This document shows, in pieces, positions 59,131 through 64,000 of a DNA stretch of 64,000 bases. The notes below the pieces were generated by a model. It was not told where the DNA came from and did not search any database. It was given only the letters and a program-made list of their open reading frames with translations. The stretch lies in assembly GCA_003573975.1 (NCBI GenBank), contig AP018533.1, positions 3,038,319 through 3,102,318 of the forward strand, read 5' to 3'. Made by a program: the position numbers and the translations under genes. The DNA is from Clostridiales bacterium CCNA10 (GTDB lineage: Bacteria > Bacillota > Clostridia > Oscillospirales > Oscillospiraceae). Within the stretch, counting starts at the first letter, position 1. Every line of letters begins with the position of its first letter.

Positions 59131-60822
59131 TTAGTCTACGATGGTGTCTGTGCAGATTACCTGCGTTATGATTTCCATAGCAGTCTCGCCGTAGCGTGAC
59201 CACCAGCTATTTACACCCTGGGTCGTTGCCACAAAGTTGCCTTTGCTGGCAGGGTAACTGATAAAGTTCCAGATAGCACCGCCATCGTAGGTGCCCATGG
59301 AACCATTTCCAAATTCCTTCATTGACAATCCGGTGCCACAGACGCCGAATGTAGGCCAATATTGGAAATCGATCCATCCATCTTCACCAGCGGGTCGGAA
59401 ACTGACGCCATAGCTCATGCCATCGGCACTGTATTCCTCAACCTTGTATTCCCAACCAGAAAGAAGCGGCACACTGACGCCAAATCCGCCGTGTTCGTAG
59501 GAAACATTACTTGTGTCAGCGGCGTCCACGAGATCAAAGCCTGCATAATAGGTTTTGGTGTCATAATCACCGGTACCCCGGAAATCCATAACCGATTTGC
59601 TGATCCGGTAGGAACCTGCGGGAAGCTCTCCGTACAGGCGGCTCCAATTCACTTCCCATTCTGTTTCCGCATTGTTAGGGATCATCCATGCTCCTGACGT
59701 CCAGGCAAGCTCATACTCCATAGGAAGCAGCTCGACCGCAACCCACTCGCCATCCTGCAGCATTTCGAGTCCGTAGTAACTGCCGGTCTGCAGCTCACCG
59801 GTTGGTTCTCCATCTTGCTGCGTACAAACAATGGTCAATCCAGACGGGGTAATATTCTTTGCAGTAAGCTTCACTCCCCAGGGATCCTGATAGGCGCTTA
59901 TCGACGGAGTACGACTGATACCAACAAGACCGGATATTGCCGGAGTGCGTTCGCTCTGTTTTCCATTGATCCAAACCTTGTCGGTGGCCTTGATCACATC
60001 GCCCATCTGCACTTCAAGGAATAGATGCCACTGAGCCATATCCTCTGTTCCTGCCTCAGGGACCTTACGGTCAATCGTAATGTCCCACCCATCCAATGCA
60101 CCGTTCTCAATACGGTGACGACGCACATCTGTAATCTCATGCCGAATTGATCCGCTACCTTCCTGCAGTACGATCAGAACAAGATTCTGCCGTTCAAAAT
60201 AGGCGTTATCGTATTTGTCGCAGGCATCCAAAAAGCCGATTGTGCTGTCGGAGTAGACTGTCTCTCTTCGTTCCAGACTATAAATGTCCTTGTATGCCTC
60301 GTAATAGGCTTCCAATTCCGCTCTGGAACTGATCACGGTGTGGTAAGGATAGCCATCTTCAGGTCCGCCATTGGTCCGGATGTACTGCGCCTCAAAAGCG
60401 TATGCTCCCGGTTCAGGCGTCACGGAATCTGGATCAGCTTCATTTCCTACAATGGTCCATCCGAGTTCCGTAAGCTCTTCTATGACCTGTTCCGGAATAT
60501 CGGCCTGCGTACCGTCTTCCAATTTCACACACCAATACGCACCGGTCCTGCCTGGATAGGTATCCGCAATCCCATCGTGGAAGATCAAAATCTTATCGCC
60601 GGTCCCCAAGCCAGAGAACAGACCTTCCTTATCCTTTCGGTTGCTCATAATAATGGGTGAGTTTCCATCGATGAACATATACGATCCGTTGTCCGCTACT
60701 AAGCAGCGTCCGACAGAGAAACTCATGGAGTGATTTATCATATACCAAAGGCCACCCGCACAAAGTAGCAGTATGACTCCTATCACACAGAGGGGAATAA
60801 CCCATTTCTTTTTCTGTTTCAT
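59131..60822 (-). CDS. Membrane-anchored protein with Ig-like domain
   Basis: A 563-residue protein with an N-terminal transmembrane anchor (WVIPLCVIGVILLLCAGGLW) and a large outer part rich in Trp, Tyr and Gly. A region at about 315-430 (DPWGVKLTAKNITPSGLTIV, then a VNWSRLYGELPAGSYRISK segment) matches bacterial Ig-like domains of clostridial lipoproteins. The C-terminal domain is rich in WSRYGETA-type aromatic motifs and is unrecognised. AAAGGAGG precedes ATG 60822. It is cotranscribed with the serpin and may place or regulate it on the surface. Confidence 0.75.
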   Translation of the reverse strand: MKQKKKWVIPLCVIGVILLLCAGGLWYMINHSMSFSVGRCLVADNGSYMFIDGNSPIIMSNRKDKEGLFSGLGTGDKILIFHDGIADTYPGRTGAYWCVKLEDGTQADIPEQVIEELTELGWTIVGNEADPDSVTPEPGAYAFEAQYIRTNGGPEDGYPYHTVISSRAELEAYYEAYKDIYSLERRETVYSDSTIGFLDACDKYDNAYFERQNLVLIVLQEGSGSIRHEITDVRRHRIENGALDGWDITIDRKVPEAGTEDMAQWHLFLEVQMGDVIKATDKVWINGKQSERTPAISGLVGISRTPSISAYQDPWGVKLTAKNITPSGLTIVCTQQDGEPTGELQTGSYYGLEMLQDGEWVAVELLPMEYELAWTSGAWMIPNNAETEWEVNWSRLYGELPAGSYRISKSVMDFRGTGDYDTKTYYAGFDLVDAADTSNVSYEHGGFGVSVPLLSGWEYKVEEYSADGMSYGVSFRPAGEDGWIDFQYWPTFGVCGTGLSMKEFGNGSMGTYDGGAIWNFISYPASKGNFVATTQGVNSWWSRYGETAMEIITQVICTDTIVD

Positions 60823-61034
60823 ATCAGCAGCCTCCTTTTCATATCAGCCATGAATCCCTTATTGATATAGACGCAAAAATAGGGAAAATGTTCCCTTGTG
60901 ATGCGATTTAGAGAGTTGCCGGAACAAGTGAGTAGCATAATCGAAGTCAAAGGCAACCTCACGATCGTCACTTTGCTTCATCACTCATTATACGACCATC
61001 GACAAAACCCTACAACCCACCTAAGTTCCTGTGC

Positions 61035-61077
61035 ATACCAAAACGGCAATACCTGCTTGGTATTGCCGTTTTGGTAT
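61035..61077 (-). terminator. Terminator of the RNA-repair operon
   Basis: Perfect 19-bp stem ATACCAAAACGGCAATACC with its complement around TGCTT. It begins inside the stop codon of the CCA enzyme gene. The core AAAACGGCAAT is shared with the hairpin at 57673-57709. Confidence 0.85.
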
Positions 61078-62411
61078 TAACTCTTCAGCTGTCTATCCTT
61101 TGCAAAGGCCATCAGCGCCTCATGCTCGTTGGGGATCTGCTCATCCAAGACTGCATCCAGGCATTCCTGCAGCACACGGCCAATGGTCGGTCCCTGAAAG
61201 CCCAATGTCATCATATCATGTCCATTAACTGCCAAGTCCTTGAGTGTGAAGCAGCTCTCTTCCTGCAGGATCTCATTGATCATTTGCGATACTTCCTCAA
61301 AGATTGCGATCCGGTGTCTGCAGATGGCCGATTGACCAAGCGTATCTGCCTTGTGCAGCTCGATCAGTTGCCGGGTAGCATCCTCACCGTGCTTGCTCAA
61401 AAGCCGTTTGATTGGCTTCCTGTCGGCCGTGATGGGCATGTCATGATAGCGAACGAGTCTTACAATTTGTTCTTTGCTGGCGTTATCGAAGCGAAGTCTA
61501 CTGAGGATACTCTCCGCCATTGAAGTACTCTGATCCGAGTGCCCGAAGAAGTGGCCAATGCCATCCTCGGCGAGCGAGAGACAGGAAGGCTTCCCAATGT
61601 CATGCAGCAGGGCTGCCCAACGAAGCACCGGTTCAGGGGTGATACTTTCAATGACCGCGATGGTATGGTCCCAGACATCCTTGTCATGATGTGGATTATG
61701 CTGCGGAAAGCCAAACATGGGTGTGAGCTCCGGGATCGGGACGGCCAGCACATCGGCGAAGTCCCGCAGAACACCTGCCGCGCCCTGAGCGCAGAGCATT
61801 TTGGTAAGCTCAACCAGAATGCGCTCCGCAGCGATACCTTTGAGCAAGTGCTTGTTCCTGTGGATGGCCGCTGCCGTGGCAGCTTCGATCGTCATGCCAT
61901 ACACGGAGGCGAAGCGAAGGGCTCTGAGCATTCTCAGGCCATCTTCCTGGAATCTCCGATCTGGATCTCCCACGCAGCGGACAAGGTCGCCGGCAATGTC
62001 CGCCTTGCCTCCTACGAAGTCAACAACACCTGTCCTGGGGTTGTAGGCCAGAGCGTTCATGGTGAAGTCCCGGCGCTCAAGATCGTCCTTCAGGCTGCGG
62101 GTAAAGCTGACTGAGTCCGGATGCCGATGGTCGGAGTAGTCCCCGTCAACGCGATAGGTCGTGATTTCTAGAGGCTCTTGGTCGATCACAACAGTTACAG
62201 TCCCATGCTTCAAGCCAGTCTCAATCAGGTGGTAGCCTGTAAAGATCTCCTCCACCTGCTCTGGGAGCGCGTTGGTGGTGATGTCCCAATCCTTCGCAGG
62301 ACTGTTGTCACGCACATAATCACGCACTGCGCCACCAACAAGGTACGCCTCATAGCCGGCCGCTTCAAGCATCTCAAATGCTGTATTCACTTGTGGTGGC
62401 AATTTCATCAT
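61077..62411 (-). CDS. cca: CCA-adding tRNA nucleotidyltransferase with HD domain
   Basis: A 444-residue enzyme that builds or repairs the CCA end of tRNA. The nucleotidyltransferase core is YLVGGAVRDYV followed by KDWDITTNALPEQ, with RRDFTMNALAYNP and the GDPDRRFQEDGLRMLRALRF helix, all typical of class II CCA enzymes. A C-terminal HD domain (WAALLHDIGKPSC) may remove phosphate ends. ATG 62411 or 62408 is the start, four bases after the RlaP-like gene. All eight tRNAs of this element encode CCA in DNA, so a repair role is more likely than maturation. Confidence 0.93.
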   Translation of the reverse strand: MMKLPPQVNTAFEMLEAAGYEAYLVGGAVRDYVRDNSPAKDWDITTNALPEQVEEIFTGYHLIETGLKHGTVTVVIDQEPLEITTYRVDGDYSDHRHPDSVSFTRSLKDDLERRDFTMNALAYNPRTGVVDFVGGKADIAGDLVRCVGDPDRRFQEDGLRMLRALRFASVYGMTIEAATAAAIHRNKHLLKGIAAERILVELTKMLCAQGAAGVLRDFADVLAVPIPELTPMFGFPQHNPHHDKDVWDHTIAVIESITPEPVLRWAALLHDIGKPSCLSLAEDGIGHFFGHSDQSTSMAESILSRLRFDNASKEQIVRLVRYHDMPITADRKPIKRLLSKHGEDATRQLIELHKADTLGQSAICRHRIAIFEEVSQMINEILQEESCFTLKDLAVNGHDMMTLGFQGPTIGRVLQECLDAVLDEQIPNEHEALMAFAKDRQLKS

Positions 62412-62415
62412 AAGA

Positions 62416-63180
62416 TCACATCTCCAGTGCGGCGAGGAACAGCGCATTGAGTTCCTCCCAGTCCTTCGTGATTTCTCTCGGATACTGCTCCACCAGAGCA
62501 CGCACCTCTGCAATGCTCCGATCCATGTAAGCGTTGAGGATATCGATTCTCGGGATCATCTTCACCTCAGGGGAGTTCATCTTCAGATCAAGCAGCTTCG
62601 CAACGGTTTTCTCCAGGTAGTCCGGAAGCTGGCTCGCCGCCAGTTCAGAAAAGAGCATTGGGGGCGGAGTACCTTTTTCAAGGATCCACCGGCAAGCAAG
62701 GATTGGCCGCAGTACATAGAAGTACTTCTTGGCCTTCACCATGTCGCCGCGCAGGTATTCTCGATAGTTTCCTTCCGCCATCTGCAGATAGTGCCAAAGG
62801 CCACTCTTGGACGAGAAGTAGCGCCGCATGACGGGCTTAAACGCCTCAGTGAAGTCAGTGGTCTGATACACGATGGGAGAGGAAAACCACTCAAATACGG
62901 TGGGGTTGGATTTATGGAGCAACTTCAGTGTCTTGTCCACATCCCAACCGTTGATGTCCAGAACACCATTGATGGGCAGCTCGATCACATCACGGACCCG
63001 GTTGAGCCTGAGATAGCTCTCTCTGGGGCGCACATAAATGAAGCGCACATCATAGTCGCTGTCCGGAGAAGCAAAGCCCCAAGCACGGCTACCGGACTCC
63101 ACGGCCAAAAGGATGCGGCAGTTCTCCCGCTGCTCGATTTCATGAAGCTTTTCTTTGATCAATGCTTCCACGGTCAACAC
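62416..63180 (-). CDS. RlaP-like nucleotidyltransferase (RNA-repair associated)
   Basis: A 254-residue polymerase-beta-fold nucleotidyltransferase. The active site ESGSRAWGFASPDSDYDVRF gives the GS motif and the two Asp, and the pattern is that of the YcgL/COG3541 family, also called RlaP because it is found in RNA-repair operons with RtcB. It lies 19 bp after the RtcB gene and four bases before the CCA enzyme gene. A nucleotidyltransferase between a ligase and a CCA enzyme suggests that it modifies broken RNA ends, though its reaction is not established. Confidence 0.85.
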   Translation of the reverse strand: MLTVEALIKEKLHEIEQRENCRILLAVESGSRAWGFASPDSDYDVRFIYVRPRESYLRLNRVRDVIELPINGVLDINGWDVDKTLKLLHKSNPTVFEWFSSPIVYQTTDFTEAFKPVMRRYFSSKSGLWHYLQMAEGNYREYLRGDMVKAKKYFYVLRPILACRWILEKGTPPPMLFSELAASQLPDYLEKTVAKLLDLKMNSPEVKMIPRIDILNAYMDRSIAEVRALVEQYPREITKDWEELNALFLAALEM

Positions 63181-63199
63181 CGCCTTTCATCATTGTATT

Positions 63200-64000
63200 T
63201 CAGTCTGCTGCCTTAAAGTTATAGACAGGACGGATCCGCTCAATAATCTCCGCAGTAGGGCCGATTTGAGCGACGATCTCCTCCATGCTCTTATAGGCCA
63301 TGGGAGACTCGTCCAGCGTGTCGGGCACAACACAGGTGGTGTAGATACCCTCCATTTCCTTCTGGAACTCCTCCATGGACAGAGCATTGAAGGCCGCCTT
63401 GCGGCTCATCAGCCGGCCGGCGCCATGAGGTGCGGAGCAATTCCAATCCTCGTTGCCCTTGCCGCTGCAGATCAGGCTACCGTCACGCATGTTGATGGGG
63501 ATCAGCAGCTTCTCGCCGGCCTTGGCGGAGACAGAGCCCTTACGCAGGATCATGGCGTCCGTATCAATATAGTTGTGGATGGTGGTGAAGGTCTCCACCG
63601 CCGTGAAGCCCATGCCAGTCATGATAACATCCACCATGGCCTTGCGGTTGAGCATGGCGAACTGCTGTGTCAGCTTCATATCGTGGATATAGTCCTCGAA
63701 CAGCTTACCCTCCACATAGGCCAGATCTTTTGGGATATTCAGCTCGTGCTCCTTCTTGAGCGCCTTGATGGTCTTCTGGATCTCCTGGAACCGGCCCTCG
63801 GCCTTCAGCTGGTCAATGGCGGCTTGAACTTGATGCTGGGCGCCGCCCCAAAGGGCACGCCGACCCTCATTCTGGTAGTGCTCAGCCACCTCGGTGCCCA
63901 GATGACGGCTGCCAGAGTGGACCACCAGGAACAACCGGCCATCCTCCGCGCGATCCACCTCAATGAAGTGGTTGCCGCCACCCAAAGAGCCGATGCTGCG
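63200..64000 (-). CDS. rtcB: RtcB RNA ligase, C-terminal part (start outside window)
   Basis: The minus-strand frame is open to the window edge and gives about 266 C-terminal residues of RtcB, which joins RNA 2',3'-cyclic phosphate or 3'-phosphate ends to 5'-OH ends using GTP and Mn. Visible signatures are SLGGGNHFIEVD, VVHSGSRHLGTEVA and APHGAGRLMSR, whose His is the GMP attachment site, and the C-terminus RPVYNFKAAD. The N-terminal metal-binding Cys/His lie beyond base 64000. It heads or precedes the RlaP-like and CCA enzyme genes in one operon. Confidence 0.95.
   Translation of the reverse strand, partial: RSIGSLGGGNHFIEVDRAEDGRLFLVVHSGSRHLGTEVAEHYQNEGRRALWGGAQHQVQAAIDQLKAEGRFQEIQKTIKALKKEHELNIPKDLAYVEGKLFEDYIHDMKLTQQFAMLNRKAMVDVIMTGMGFTAVETFTTIHNYIDTDAMILRKGSVSAKAGEKLLIPINMRDGSLICSGKGNEDWNCSAPHGAGRLMSRKAAFNALSMEEFQKEMEGIYTTCVVPDTLDESPMAYKSMEEIVAQIGPTAEIIERIRPVYNFKAAD

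Larger units (their letters stand above)
17167..64000. mobile_element. Skin-type sigK intervening element (right end beyond window)
   Basis: From the break in sigK to the end of the window all DNA appears inserted. It starts with a serine recombinase at the attachment core and holds replication, recombination, immunity, partition and tRNA genes, with no chromosomal housekeeping block. At least 46.8 kb is seen. No capsid, tail or terminase genes are visible, so it is either a prophage whose structural genes lie outside the window or a plasmid-like element. The presence of YqaJ recalls the B. subtilis skin element. The other end should carry the N-terminal half of sigK. Confidence 0.7.

Noticed and set aside
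17172-64000. N-terminal half of sigK within the window
   Set aside because: No minus-strand frame shows sigma region 2 sequence. The half must lie outside the window or be lost.
17167-64000. Prophage structural genes
   Set aside because: No terminase, portal, capsid, tail or lysis gene was recognised, so the element is not called a complete prophage on this evidence.
1-64000. CRISPR array
   Set aside because: No set of regularly spaced 25-40 bp repeats was seen. The GAACTT array has 10-bp spacing and is operator-like.

Overview
The window comes from a spore-forming, Gram-positive anaerobe of the class Clostridia, most likely a gut Oscillospiraceae-type organism. This rests on the typical clostridial gene content (TRAP-TAXI transporter, KdpDE-like pair, LysM/G5/M23 cell-wall protein), on a sporulation sigma-K gene, on a bile salt hydrolase, and on the visible change from G+C-rich chromosome to less G+C-rich mobile DNA. 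No species is claimed.

Layout. (1) 1-5.04 kb: the end of a mobilizable transposon carrying a TetR-controlled MFS exporter, transposon regulators, a TnpW-like protein and a TnpX-like large serine recombinase. Its last codon lies a few bases from the terminator of a tRNA-Leu gene. (2) 5.05-16.8 kb: ordinary chromosome on the minus strand: tRNA-Leu, an M23 endopeptidase, prfB without the usual frameshift, a KdpDE-like two-component pair, acetamidase plus amino-acid permease, and a TAXI/DUF1850/TRAP operon. (3) 16.8-17.17 kb: the C-terminal half of the sigma-K gene, cut at the Asn-Glu-Ile-Leu-Met codons. (4) 17.17 kb to the end of the window: at least 46.8 kb of DNA inserted in sigK, beginning with a SpoIVCA-like serine recombinase. 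I interpret it as a skin-type sigK intervening element whose other end and the N-terminal half of sigK lie beyond base 64000.

The sigK element has a minus-strand replication and recombination block (primase, RecD2-like helicase, YqaJ nuclease and small genes) ending in an ImmA/XRE switch. That switch diverges, across a phased GAACTT repeat array, from a plus-strand block: Y-family polymerase, degenerate UmuD-like protein, phage-type regulators, a ParM/ParR pair, three overlapping serine recombinases (the middle one lacking the catalytic serine), an exonuclease with Ada-like zinc modules broken by one TGA, two metallophosphoesterases and an array of eight tRNA genes. At the right end lie a serpin/Ig-like surface operon and an RNA-repair operon (RtcB, RlaP-like nucleotidyltransferase, CCA-adding enzyme).

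A separate 12 kb patch (about 45.2-57.2 kb) with different composition sits between the tRNA array and the right-end genes. It holds a decayed recombinase, a membrane-lipid operon whose cardiolipin synthase has an in-frame TAG, gene fragments, a bile salt hydrolase, and an IS256-family element nested in another IS256-family transposase gene. Without this patch the tRNA array and the RNA-repair operon would be only a few kilobases apart. The pairing of tRNA genes with RNA end-repair enzymes inside a sporulation-gene intervening element is the most unusual feature of the window.
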